From: Prevotella sp.
GTDB taxonomy: Bacteria; Bacteroidota; Bacteroidia; Bacteroidales; Bacteroidaceae
Direction of reading: 5' to 3'
Assembly: GCA_017449675.1 (NCBI GenBank)
Contig: JAFTFG010000023.1
Location: 1-62,608 of the forward strand
Length of the DNA stretch: 62,608 bases
The translations under genes and the position numbers were made by a program. Every line of letters begins with the position of its first letter. Within the stretch, counting starts at the first letter, position 1. The notes beneath the pieces are model-generated. The model made no database searches. It saw only the letters and a list, made by a program, of their open reading frames with translations, and was not told where the DNA came from. Below, in pieces: positions 1 to 7,660 of this stretch.

Positions 1-1
1 C

Positions 2-457
2 AGTATGTTTCTGAGCATTCTGTGGGTAGTCATTCTACCAATAGTTATCGGTTTGTTGGTGAAATGGATCTGGCCTAAGTTCACGGAGAAAGCAACCGAC
101 TACCTCCCTGCATTCTCTTCTATTGCCATTGCCTTCATAGTAGCCATTATTATTGCTGCAAATGCCGACAAGTTACTGGCTGGCGGACTCTTGATTGTGG
201 TGGTGGTTATGCTTCATAATGTCTGCGGTTTGAGTCTGGGCTACCTGATAGGGCGTTTACTTGGACTCTCAGAACCCAAGAAGAGAGCCATATCCATCGA
301 AGTCGGTATGCAGAACTCAGGACTGGCCAGCAGTCTGGCAACCATCCATTTTGCAGCCTATCCCCTGGCCACCATTCCTGGAGCCATATTCAGCGTATGG
401 CATAATCTGTCTGGTGCTGCCGTTGCTTATCTTTATCGAAAAAAAACAGAAAACTGA
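2..457 (+). CDS. BASS-family (bile acid:sodium symporter-like) transporter, C-terminal part
   Basis: The reading frame is already open at the window edge, so only about the last 150 residues are seen and the true start lies outside. The product is almost wholly hydrophobic, with four or five membrane segments, and carries the sequence G-M-Q-N-S-G-L-A, which is typical of the second half of BASS transporters, followed by a short lysine-rich cytoplasmic tail. Characterised members carry bile acids, pantothenate, pyruvate or other organic anions with sodium in the inner membrane. The substrate cannot be told from this fragment. The gene ends about 90 bases before the glutamate synthase-like gene, which has its own weak promoter-like sequence, so the two are probably separate units. 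Confidence 0.8.
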   Translation, partial: SMFLSILWVVILPIVIGLLVKWIWPKFTEKATDYLPAFSSIAIAFIVAIIIAANADKLLAGGLLIVVVVMLHNVCGLSLGYLIGRLLGLSEPKKRAISIEVGMQNSGLASSLATIHFAAYPLATIPGAIFSVWHNLSGAAVAYLYRKKTEN

Positions 458-510
458 ACTATTTTGCATCTTTTTGGATACATTCGTCACTATAATTGAC
501 CAAAATTTGT

Positions 511-518
511 TATCTTCG
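511..518 (+). promoter_or_regulatory. Possible -7 element of the glutamate synthase gene
   Basis: TATCTTCG differs at one base from the Bacteroidota -7 consensus TAnnTTTG and lies 27 bases before the start codon. No -33 TTTG is found at the usual 19-21 base spacing, so this is a weak call. Confidence 0.35.
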
Positions 519-544
519 CAATCTAAACGAACAAAGATGAGTCT

Positions 545-1930
545 ATGAAGCAAAACAAATTCGAGGAAGTCAACGAGAGTTATAGTATGTTGGAGGCTAT
601 CAATGAGGCCAAGCGTTGTCTGCATTGTAAGGTCCCGCAGTGTAAGAAAGGATGTCCTATCAGTAATGACATCCCCGACTGGATCCATGAGTTGTCCAAG
701 GGAAACCTTGGCAATGCCATGAGTATCATCCGTGCCAAGAGCAACCTCCCGGCAGTCTGCGGACGTGTCTGTGCCCATGAGAAGCAATGCGAGGGCTCCT
801 GCGTCCTGGGAAAGAAGGGACAGGCCGTGAATATCGGTAAACTGGAGCGTTTCATCGCCGATTTCGATGCGGAGAATGAGTTGTCCCACGAGGATATGGC
901 CGAGAAGACCCGTGGTAAGGTGGCCGTCATCGGTGCCGGTCCGTCGGGTATCACGGTGGCCGGTGACTTGTCGAGGATGGGCTTCACCGTCGAGATGTTT
1001 GAGATGGAGGCACAGTGTGGAGGTGTCCTGCGTTACGGTATTCCCGAATATCGTCTTCCCAAAGAGGTGGTAGCCCGTGAGATACGTTATATCGAGAAGA
1101 TGGGAGTCCTCATCCATCGTAACACCCATGTCGGTGTGGAGATCACCGTCGACTCTCTTTTCGCACAGGGTTTCGACGCTATCTTCATCGGTACAGGACT
1201 CGGTAAGCCGAAATCACTGGAGATACCGATCTTGCAGGACGGGCGCAGCCTCTCGGAAGGTGAGGGAGCCATCAAGTGCGAGGACCTGAAGCGAGTACGT
1301 ATGGCCACCCATTTCCTGCGTCGTGTGGAACTGATCTCTGAGGGGTATATGAAACGGGAGGAGTTACCGGTAGAGGACGGTGCCCGTGTATGGGTCATCG
1401 GCTGCGGCAACACAGCGATGGATGCCTCACGGACAGCCCTGCGCATCGGAGCCTCACAGGTGGATGTCATCTACCACAAAGGCATTGACACCATGTCGGC
1501 CCTGCGTGCGGAATATGACGATGCCGTGAAGGAAGGGGTACACTTCAACTGGTGGAGTGCCATCACGGAGATTCACGTCAACGACCAACTGGATATCACC
1601 GAGATAGTACTGGAGACCAGGGAGCCCGATAAGGAACCCGTGCGCCAGACTCTGCCCGCCGACAATGTCATCATGGCCATAGGAGCGACACCGAACACGA
1701 GGATTGTGCGTACCACCTCCGGACTGAAGAATGACGAGCGTAAGTTCCTGATTACCCGTGAGATCCCCTATGGTATGACCACCCGTAAGGGAGTCTTCGC
1801 CGGTGGTGACGTGGCCAACCGTCAGGCGACAGTGGTTCATGCCATGCAGGATGCCAAGCGGGTGGCTGAGGGTATCGCCCAGTATGTCGATGCCGTCAGA
1901 CTGATGAGAGCCATTCAGGTAGACGAGTAA
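545..1930 (+). CDS. gltA: NADPH-dependent glutamate synthase small-subunit-type oxidoreductase
   Basis: A 461-residue flavoprotein of the GltD/NfnL type, which moves electrons from NADPH through FAD and iron-sulfur centres, classically to make glutamate from glutamine and 2-oxoglutarate. An N-terminal cysteine-rich Fer4_20 domain shows C-L-H-C-K-V-P-Q-C and C-G-R-V-C (about residues 26-90). A FAD-binding Rossmann motif G-A-G-P-S-G lies near residue 128, an NADPH-binding motif G-C-G-N-T-A-M-D near 285, and the C-terminal FAD contact G-G-D-V-A-N near 415. The length matches single-subunit family members. No large glutamate synthase subunit is adjacent, so a transhydrogenase or sulfide-dehydrogenase-like role is possible. 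A four-codon reading frame (ATG at 537) ends across this start codon. Confidence 0.9.
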   Translation: MKQNKFEEVNESYSMLEAINEAKRCLHCKVPQCKKGCPISNDIPDWIHELSKGNLGNAMSIIRAKSNLPAVCGRVCAHEKQCEGSCVLGKKGQAVNIGKLERFIADFDAENELSHEDMAEKTRGKVAVIGAGPSGITVAGDLSRMGFTVEMFEMEAQCGGVLRYGIPEYRLPKEVVAREIRYIEKMGVLIHRNTHVGVEITVDSLFAQGFDAIFIGTGLGKPKSLEIPILQDGRSLSEGEGAIKCEDLKRVRMATHFLRRVELISEGYMKREELPVEDGARVWVIGCGNTAMDASRTALRIGASQVDVIYHKGIDTMSALRAEYDDAVKEGVHFNWWSAITEIHVNDQLDITEIVLETREPDKEPVRQTLPADNVIMAIGATPNTRIVRTTSGLKNDERKFLITREIPYGMTTRKGVFAGGDVANRQATVVHAMQDAKRVAEGIAQYVDAVRLMRAIQVDE

Positions 1931-1953
1931 CCATCATGCCCGATACTCCGTCA

Positions 1954-2811
1954 TCACTTACTACTGTTTCTATACTGCTGTGGGGCCATACCGATATGTT
2001 GACGAAACAGTCGGACAAAATAGGAAGTATCCTCAAAAGCCAACATAGAAGCGATGTTCGTGATCGGCTCATTGGTAGTCACTAGCATCAACTCAGCCTG
2101 TTCCAGTTTCTTCCTGTTGACATAACTGCCGGGGGTCTCTCCTATCGTCTGCTTGAAGAGACGGATGAAATGGTCTTTCGACAGACAGGCTTCCGTCGAC
2201 AGGACATCAAGACTGATTTTGGTGTTAAGATGACTGTTGATATATTCCAACGCCTTGGCTATCCGATTATCTTGCACCATTTGTCGGCGTTGTGACTGAC
2301 AGATAAAGCGAGACAGCAGAATCTGCATGATACCCTTGGCCTCGACACGGACACCGAGTGGGCGGTGCCGACTCTCCCGAAGAGTCTCCATCAGTGTATC
2401 ATGGTCATCGTAAGTATCCGGATTAGAGGCTTGAAGAGCCTGATGGGGCATCAGTTCACACAAGCGTTCGAACAACAGACTGTCATAGGGCCATGCCTCT
2501 ATCTCATAGGGCATTTCCAACACGTCAAACACGCCCTGCTGAGTCAACTCATACTGCTCGTAGAGATGTATATAGTAATGCACAAAGAGCCCCGAACACA
2601 CACAGTGATGGGTGACATATGGCGGGATGAGATACAACTTACCCGGCAGCAGATTCAGTATTGTATCGGGCAATACAACTTGTGCGGAGCCTTCTGTGAC
2701 GTAATAGATTCTGACAAAGGGACTACGCACGTCCTGCCAGTTCCAGTCACCGAAATGTCTTGCCTGACCTACATTAAGTAGCGTTAAGGATATATCAGCA
2801 GTCTGTAACAT
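1954..2811 (-). CDS. AraC-family transcriptional regulator
   Basis: A 285-residue one-component regulator: an N-terminal cupin-like sensor domain (about 1-140) with the Y-x-I-P-P-Y-V-x-H-H pattern of sugar-sensing AraC proteins, and two helix-turn-helix motifs over the last 100 residues (S-K-D-H-F-I-R-L-F-K and D-T-S-Y-F-V-R-L-F-R). The frame stays open 60 bases further upstream, but that earlier start is TTG and would run into the divergent promoter region, so the ATG at 2811 is preferred. The gene is divergent from the DUF4450 glycosidase gene and probably controls it. A pair of direct repeats lies between the two genes. The inducer is not known; a mono- or disaccharide released by the neighbouring enzyme is a reasonable inference. 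Confidence 0.88.
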   Translation of the reverse strand: MLQTADISLTLLNVGQARHFGDWNWQDVRSPFVRIYYVTEGSAQVVLPDTILNLLPGKLYLIPPYVTHHCVCSGLFVHYYIHLYEQYELTQQGVFDVLEMPYEIEAWPYDSLLFERLCELMPHQALQASNPDTYDDHDTLMETLRESRHRPLGVRVEAKGIMQILLSRFICQSQRRQMVQDNRIAKALEYINSHLNTKISLDVLSTEACLSKDHFIRLFKQTIGETPGSYVNRKKLEQAELMLVTTNEPITNIASMLAFEDTSYFVRLFRQHIGMAPQQYRNSSK

Positions 2812-2872
2812 CGTACAAAAATAAGTAATATTTTCCAGAATCCCATGAGATATCGAAAAAATCCTATCCAAA

Positions 2873-2906
2873 AGCGATATTTTCTTTGTTTTTAGCGATA
2901 TTTTCT
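2873..2906. promoter_or_regulatory. Direct-repeat candidate operator between the AraC regulator and the glycosidase
   Basis: AGCGATATTTTCT occurs twice, at 2873-2885 and 2894-2906. The copies start 21 bases apart, two helical turns, so they face the same side of the DNA. That is the usual geometry for an AraC-family dimer. The repeats overlap the -33 element and spacer of the glycosidase promoter. Binding by the adjacent regulator is inferred. Confidence 0.5.
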
Positions 2907-2916
2907 CCTATCTTTG
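2885..2916 (+). promoter_or_regulatory. Bacteroidota-type promoter of the DUF4450 glycosidase gene
   Basis: A -33 TTTG at 2885-2888 and a -7 TATCTTTG at 2909-2916 are separated by 20 bases, matching the consensus spacing. The start codon is 28 bases further on. Confidence 0.75.
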
Positions 2917-2944
2917 CAACATCAAACCTCTAAAAACAATCTGT

Positions 2945-5900
2945 ATGAACTGCAAGAAAATCTTTTCCATCGCCCTGATCAGTATGGTAAGCGCCATCCT
3001 GTGGGCACAGTCTGCCGCCCCGTTGAAGGGTCGCACGTTCCAATATTATCCCGACGGGCGTGACATCGTCTGTCAGGACGGCGAACATCGTTACAACCGT
3101 GCACTCTACGGCGGTTACACCGAGTTCCGTCTGGAGACCAGCGACCGTCCTATCTTCGCAACCTATCGCAGCAAGGCACACAAGAACATCCGTTTTCGCC
3201 TGACAAGCAACGAGAGGACACTGCCGCTGGAGGAGACGACCCATGCCGAGGCCCGCTATAACGCCGGTAAGCGTGTCTATAAACTGACAGACACCACATG
3301 GGGAAAGGGGTCACTGACCATCACTGTACTGGCACAGGTAGACAGCGAGTCGGCTATCTGGCGTTTCGAACCACAGGACATGCCGAAAGATGCCAAGGTG
3401 GAGATGGTGGTGTGCGACATCAAACGTCCTAAGTTCAATCGCAGTGGCGACATGAACTCCGACCCCGCCGACAGTTTCGAGCCTGCCGACGGCGAACCCA
3501 ACAAGCAGACCATCCATTGGACACTGGGCACGGAAGCAACATACGCCGTGCTTGATTGTCATGGCGGTGCCTATCGCAATGCCAATCCACAGGCCACCTA
3601 CACCGTGCTCGACAGCGGTGCCAGCACCTACGTGCTCTCCACACCGACTGGTGGCGAGGCCCGTCAGTTGTTCGACAAGGCCATGCGTCATCATGAGTGG
3701 CTGGCAGGGAATATCGTGTTCAACACCCCCGATCCCTATATCAATACGATGGGCGGTACACTGATGGCTGCCGCCGACGGTGCCTGGGACGGTGAGACAT
3801 GGCTGCACGGAGCCATCGTATGGCGCATGCAACTGAACGGCTGGCGTGCCGGTTTTCTGGCCGACCTGTTGGGGATGCCCGACCGTGCCAAGTCGCATTT
3901 CACCGCCTATGCCAACAGCCAGATTACCGATGTGGAGCCCCACATTCCCAGTCCTACTCCCGATCCGGAGAAACTACTCACCCGTGAGACCAAGACATGG
4001 GGTACCCAGATGTACTCCAACGGTTACATCTGCCGTTATCCCAACCGCAAGGATATCATGCACCACTACGACATGAACCTGAACTACATCGATGAGTTGC
4101 TGATGCACTTCCAGTATGATGCCGACAAGGACTTCCTGCGTAAGATGTGGCCCGTCATCAAACTGCACCTACAGTGGGAGAAGCGTAACTTCGACCCCGA
4201 TGACGACGGACTATATGATGCCTACTGCTGTATCTGGGCCTCCGATGCCCTCTACTATAACGGTGGGGCCGTGAGCCATTCCACCGCCTATAACTACCGT
4301 ACCTTCCGTATGGCAGCACGCATTGCGGAGATATTGGGCGAGGATCCTACTTATTATCAGAAGGAGGCCGACAAGACCCTGAAAGCCATGAATGAGCGTC
4401 TGTGGCTCAGTCAGCGTGGCCACTGGGCGGAGTATGAGGACCTGATGGGACTGAAGCGCAAGCACGAACATGCTGCCTTGTGGAGTATCTACACACCGAT
4501 TGACTGTGGCATGGCCACTGAGGAACAGGCCATCCGTGCCACGCAGTATGTGGACTCCTGCATTCCCCATATTCCCGTAGTCATCGAGGGTGTAAAGCGC
4601 ACGAAGAAAGAGAAGCCGCTCTACACCATTGCGACGACCGACTGGCTGCCTTACGACTGGAGCATCAACAACGTGGCAGGCAACGAAGTGATGCACATGG
4701 CACTGGCCTATTTCCAGGCAGGACGTGCCGAGGAGGGATTCCGTCTGATCAAGGCCAACACCCTTGATAATGCCTTCCTGGGCGGCAGTCCAGGTAACAT
4801 CGGACAAATCAGTTATTACGACCGTGCCCGAGGGGAACTGTACCGTGACTTCTCCGACAATACCGGTATCCAGTCACGTACCTTTATCCAGGGACTCTAC
4901 GGTATCGTACCCGATGCCCTGAACGGTCGTTGTGTGATCCGTCCGGGATTCCCTGCCGAGTGGGACCATGCCTCCATTGAGACCCCGTATCTGACATACC
5001 GTTTCCGTCGCCAAGGCAACAAGGAGATCTATGAGATAGAGCAGCACTTCGCCCAACCGTTACAGATCATCCTGCGCCAGAATACCGGCAACGGCTACGT
5101 GGAGACCCTGGGTACTTCGGAGCAGAAACAGACCATCACCGTGACCCGTGCCAAGCAGCAGACCGCTCCCCGTCCACTCGTCACCGCTGAGCGTATCGAC
5201 GGTAAGGCGTGGGGCAATAATTTCGACGATGTGCAGACCGGTCGTCTGGAGACCGTCAATATGGACTCGAAACTGAACAGTAATGTCTCGGATATCTTCA
5301 AGAACTTCTACCTCTCACCACGTCCCAAGCGTACCACGCTGATGATTCCCGCTCATGGTATCGGTGAGTGGTGTCATCCGGAATTTATGTCCAAGATTGA
5401 TGATACACCGATGCGTCGTCAGGTGAGAGACGGTGTACTACAAACGGAACTGGGCATCCCCTTCCGCACCCCGTCCAAGGGTTGGAATATTGCCTATACC
5501 TCACTGTGGGACAACTACCCCGATGCCGTTACCGTACCCCTCACCGGCAGTGCCTCACACGCCTACCTGTTGATGGCTGGTTCGACCAACCATATGCAGA
5601 GCCGTATCGACAACGGACAGGTAGTCGTCGAGTACACAGACGGTACCACGACCACCCTACCCTTGCAGAATCCCCACAACTGGTGTCCCATCGAACAGGA
5701 CTACTATGAGGATGGCTTGCAGTTCCATGCTGCCCAGCCCCGTCCCTACCGCATCGACTTTACGACGGTGAAGGTGAGCCGCCATCACATGGAGATGGGG
5801 GAACGCTATGGTTACCAGAAGCGTGACTTCAAGGGCGGTGCCGGTATCATCCTCGACATGCCGCTCGACGGTAAGAAACAACTGAAGAGTCTCACCGTGC

Positions 5901-5956
5901 GTACCCTGTCCAATGATGTTGTGGTAGGCTTGATGGGTATCACCCTACAAAGATAA
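2945..5956 (+). CDS. Secreted DUF4450-type glycoside hydrolase-like protein
   Basis: A 1003-residue protein with a clear signal peptide (about 1-21, ending in a hydrophobic stretch and A-Q-S). The N-terminal third matches the DUF4450 pattern seen in Bacteroidota (R-A-L-Y-G, then F-R-L-E-T-S-D-R-P). The middle, about 260-700, has the W/Y-rich helical repeats and P-Y-D-W-S-I-N-N-V-A-G-N-E run expected of an (alpha/alpha)6-barrel glycosidase, and the rest is beta-rich. It probably acts in the periplasm or at the cell surface on a plant glycan fragment. The substrate is not known to me. It is divergent from an AraC regulator and stands alone, with a terminator hairpin directly downstream, so it looks like a small sugar-responsive unit separate from the pectin operons. 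Confidence 0.75.
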   Translation: MNCKKIFSIALISMVSAILWAQSAAPLKGRTFQYYPDGRDIVCQDGEHRYNRALYGGYTEFRLETSDRPIFATYRSKAHKNIRFRLTSNERTLPLEETTHAEARYNAGKRVYKLTDTTWGKGSLTITVLAQVDSESAIWRFEPQDMPKDAKVEMVVCDIKRPKFNRSGDMNSDPADSFEPADGEPNKQTIHWTLGTEATYAVLDCHGGAYRNANPQATYTVLDSGASTYVLSTPTGGEARQLFDKAMRHHEWLAGNIVFNTPDPYINTMGGTLMAAADGAWDGETWLHGAIVWRMQLNGWRAGFLADLLGMPDRAKSHFTAYANSQITDVEPHIPSPTPDPEKLLTRETKTWGTQMYSNGYICRYPNRKDIMHHYDMNLNYIDELLMHFQYDADKDFLRKMWPVIKLHLQWEKRNFDPDDDGLYDAYCCIWASDALYYNGGAVSHSTAYNYRTFRMAARIAEILGEDPTYYQKEADKTLKAMNERLWLSQRGHWAEYEDLMGLKRKHEHAALWSIYTPIDCGMATEEQAIRATQYVDSCIPHIPVVIEGVKRTKKEKPLYTIATTDWLPYDWSINNVAGNEVMHMALAYFQAGRAEEGFRLIKANTLDNAFLGGSPGNIGQISYYDRARGELYRDFSDNTGIQSRTFIQGLYGIVPDALNGRCVIRPGFPAEWDHASIETPYLTYRFRRQGNKEIYEIEQHFAQPLQIILRQNTGNGYVETLGTSEQKQTITVTRAKQQTAPRPLVTAERIDGKAWGNNFDDVQTGRLETVNMDSKLNSNVSDIFKNFYLSPRPKRTTLMIPAHGIGEWCHPEFMSKIDDTPMRRQVRDGVLQTELGIPFRTPSKGWNIAYTSLWDNYPDAVTVPLTGSASHAYLLMAGSTNHMQSRIDNGQVVVEYTDGTTTTLPLQNPHNWCPIEQDYYEDGLQFHAAQPRPYRIDFTTVKVSRHHMEMGERYGYQKRDFKGGAGIILDMPLDGKKQLKSLTVRTLSNDVVVGLMGITLQR

Positions 5957-5990
5957 CCCCCTATGATGAAGAGCATATTTCTCAGACGCA

Positions 5991-6022
5991 AAGCAGGGAA
6001 CTCGTCACAAGTTCCCTGCTAC
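5991..6022. terminator. Hairpin between convergent genes
   Basis: GCAGGGAAC at 5993-6001 pairs with GTTCCCTGC at 6011-6019. It sits between the convergent glycosidase and secreted-protein genes and is A/T rich on both flanks, so it can serve both strands. Confidence 0.7.
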
Positions 6023-6062
6023 TTTAATATTGTCAGCGTATATTAAGTTTTGAAACTTAATT

Positions 6063-7355
6063 TTACTTAATCACATACTTCTTACCGTCCTTGATGAAGA
6101 TTCCCTTTGTGGGAGCAGTCACCTCCTGACCTTGCAGGTTATACCACTTACCGTCAGCCTTTGTAGCGGTGACAACTGAGATGCCTGAGGCAGAACCAGA
6201 AGGAACCCATACTACTGTTTGCACGGACATTTTAATAGAACCATAGATAAAGAAGGTACCTGCTTCAGTAACTTCACCCTTCAATTCTACCAAGTCCTTT
6301 TTGGCTTCACTCTTGGACAAAACCGAATAACTCTTATCTTCTTTCTGGAAACCCAAACGAGTTTCACGTGCAGAATTGTTATCATTGGCTCTTGCAACCA
6401 CATACAGAGTGCCTGCTTCTGTTACATCCAATGCCATATAGTCAAGATTCATGCCTGTGGCCGCTACACGACGAGTACCCATTGCACCTTCTATGGGATC
6501 ACTTGACTCAGTTGCCGCACCTTCTAATGTTATCTTGTGCGTCATATTCAGTTCTGTTCCATTGGAAAGCGTGAAAGTCTTCTGAGAACTTGCAACATCC
6601 TCAACAGTCATTTTATGTCCAGATTTGAGTTGGAGATAGAGATTATTCAAATTCTCAGTGGCACTATATTCTGTTCCTGTTGTAAGGCCTGCAAAATCCC
6701 AGACAGTATTAGAAGAGCCTTGGCTACCACCACCTTGGCTACCACTACCTGATACAACTTGATCCTTTGTCAACACGGTTCCGTTCTCATCCTTAACGGT
6801 GATTGACGTAATATTTACACCACCTACTGTCGATTTCAAGGTAACATCACCATCAGTTGTTACGGTACCTGTACCATTCTGGTCATTCTTATCAACATCA
6901 TCGCCAGGAGTTCCCGTCTGATCAGTCACAGCATCAAATTTAGATATATTAGAAAGATTTGTAGTAGTCAGATAACGAGTATAGTCAGACCCCGAAGCTG
7001 TTTTCCAAACTACTTCTACTGTATAGTCTTTCTTAAGAGCAGGAATAGTAATAACAATATCCTTACCATTCAATTGAAGATTTGTAGAAACACGAATCTT
7101 GCCTTGTTTATTATCATTAGCAGCACCAGCCTTAAATTTCAGACCTTTTGTTAAAGCCAGTTCCTCACTACCCAACATCAAAGCCTCATTGTTGGTTGCA
7201 AGAAGATAATTCCATCGGTTGTCAGCCCATGCCCAGTGTGTTTCATCCGAACTATAAGAATCCGTTTGTGCAACAGTCCCTTTAAAATTCCAGGTTTGTG
7301 CCTGAGCACCCACAGCCATGATGGCCATAGCAATCAGCGTAAAGATTTTCTTCAT
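6063..7355 (-). CDS. Secreted protein of unknown function with C-terminal sorting-like motif
   Basis: About 430 residues with a signal peptide (M-K-K-I-F-T-L-I-A, cleavage near A-Q-A-Q). An in-frame ATG lies 6 bases earlier and another 36 bases earlier; this start gives the most typical signal peptide. The mature part opens with T-W-N-F and has a second V-W-D-F-A-G-L start near residue 220, each beginning a beta-rich segment. Between them is a low-complexity G/S/D/N linker. The last 25 residues read Y-N-L-Q-G-Q-E-V ... K-G-I-F-I ... G-K-K-Y-V-I-K, the tail seen on five other proteins in this window. I do not recognise an enzyme. It is probably a surface or secreted glycan-binding or adhesive protein. 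It is monocistronic and divergent from the hybrid regulator. Confidence 0.7.
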   Translation of the reverse strand: MKKIFTLIAMAIMAVGAQAQTWNFKGTVAQTDSYSSDETHWAWADNRWNYLLATNNEALMLGSEELALTKGLKFKAGAANDNKQGKIRVSTNLQLNGKDIVITIPALKKDYTVEVVWKTASGSDYTRYLTTTNLSNISKFDAVTDQTGTPGDDVDKNDQNGTGTVTTDGDVTLKSTVGGVNITSITVKDENGTVLTKDQVVSGSGSQGGGSQGSSNTVWDFAGLTTGTEYSATENLNNLYLQLKSGHKMTVEDVASSQKTFTLSNGTELNMTHKITLEGAATESSDPIEGAMGTRRVAATGMNLDYMALDVTEAGTLYVVARANDNNSARETRLGFQKEDKSYSVLSKSEAKKDLVELKGEVTEAGTFFIYGSIKMSVQTVVWVPSGSASGISVVTATKADGKWYNLQGQEVTAPTKGIFIKDGKKYVIK

Positions 7356-7524
7356 AATCATTCGTTTTAAAGTTATTATTATAATTAGCAATTTTGTTCA
7401 CCAGCATATCCCTGAACAATCTTTACCCTAAAGGACCAACCTATCAACCAATATTTACTAACATTAACAAAATTCACAGATAGCAGCCACTGCGCCATCT
7501 CAACGCATATTTAATCATTTGCTG

Positions 7525-7532
7525 CAAAATTA
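7525..7532 (-). promoter_or_regulatory. Possible -7 element for the secreted protein gene at 6063-7355
   Basis: On the minus strand this reads TAATTTTG, which fits TAnnTTTG, about 170 bases upstream of the start. No -33 TTTG lies at the normal spacing. The rest of the 305-base gap 7356-7660 is A/T-rich leader with no clear reading frame. Confidence 0.35.
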
Positions 7533-7605
7533 TAATTTAGTAATAGCGTACACTATGCAAAATGTACACACTTCTTCATTATCATTCAAATTTTTCTTGA
7601 ATTTA

Positions 7606-7637
7606 CTTGCTCGTATCATTTTTTATATCTACATTTG
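7606..7637 (+). promoter_or_regulatory. Promoter of the hybrid two-component system gene
   Basis: TACATTTG at 7630-7637 fits the -7 consensus. CTTG at 7606-7609 is a partial -33 element at 20 bases spacing. It lies 23 bases before the ATG at 7661, which supports that start over the earlier in-frame TTG at 7607. Confidence 0.6.
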
Positions 7638-7660
7638 CAGAAGAATATACACTTACTAAC

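Noticed and set aside
317-1129. A 270-codon open frame on the minus strand opposite the transporter and glutamate synthase genes
   Set aside because: It lies antisense to two clearly conserved genes, shows no recognisable family and has no promoter; a shadow of codon bias.
2812-2871. Longer N-terminus for the AraC regulator starting at TTG 2871
   Set aside because: The extra 20 residues are not typical of the family and the extension reaches into the operator repeats; the ATG at 2811 gives a normal start.
7607-7660. Earlier start of the hybrid regulator at 7607
   Set aside because: The -7 element at 7630-7637 lies within it, so transcription starts downstream of it.
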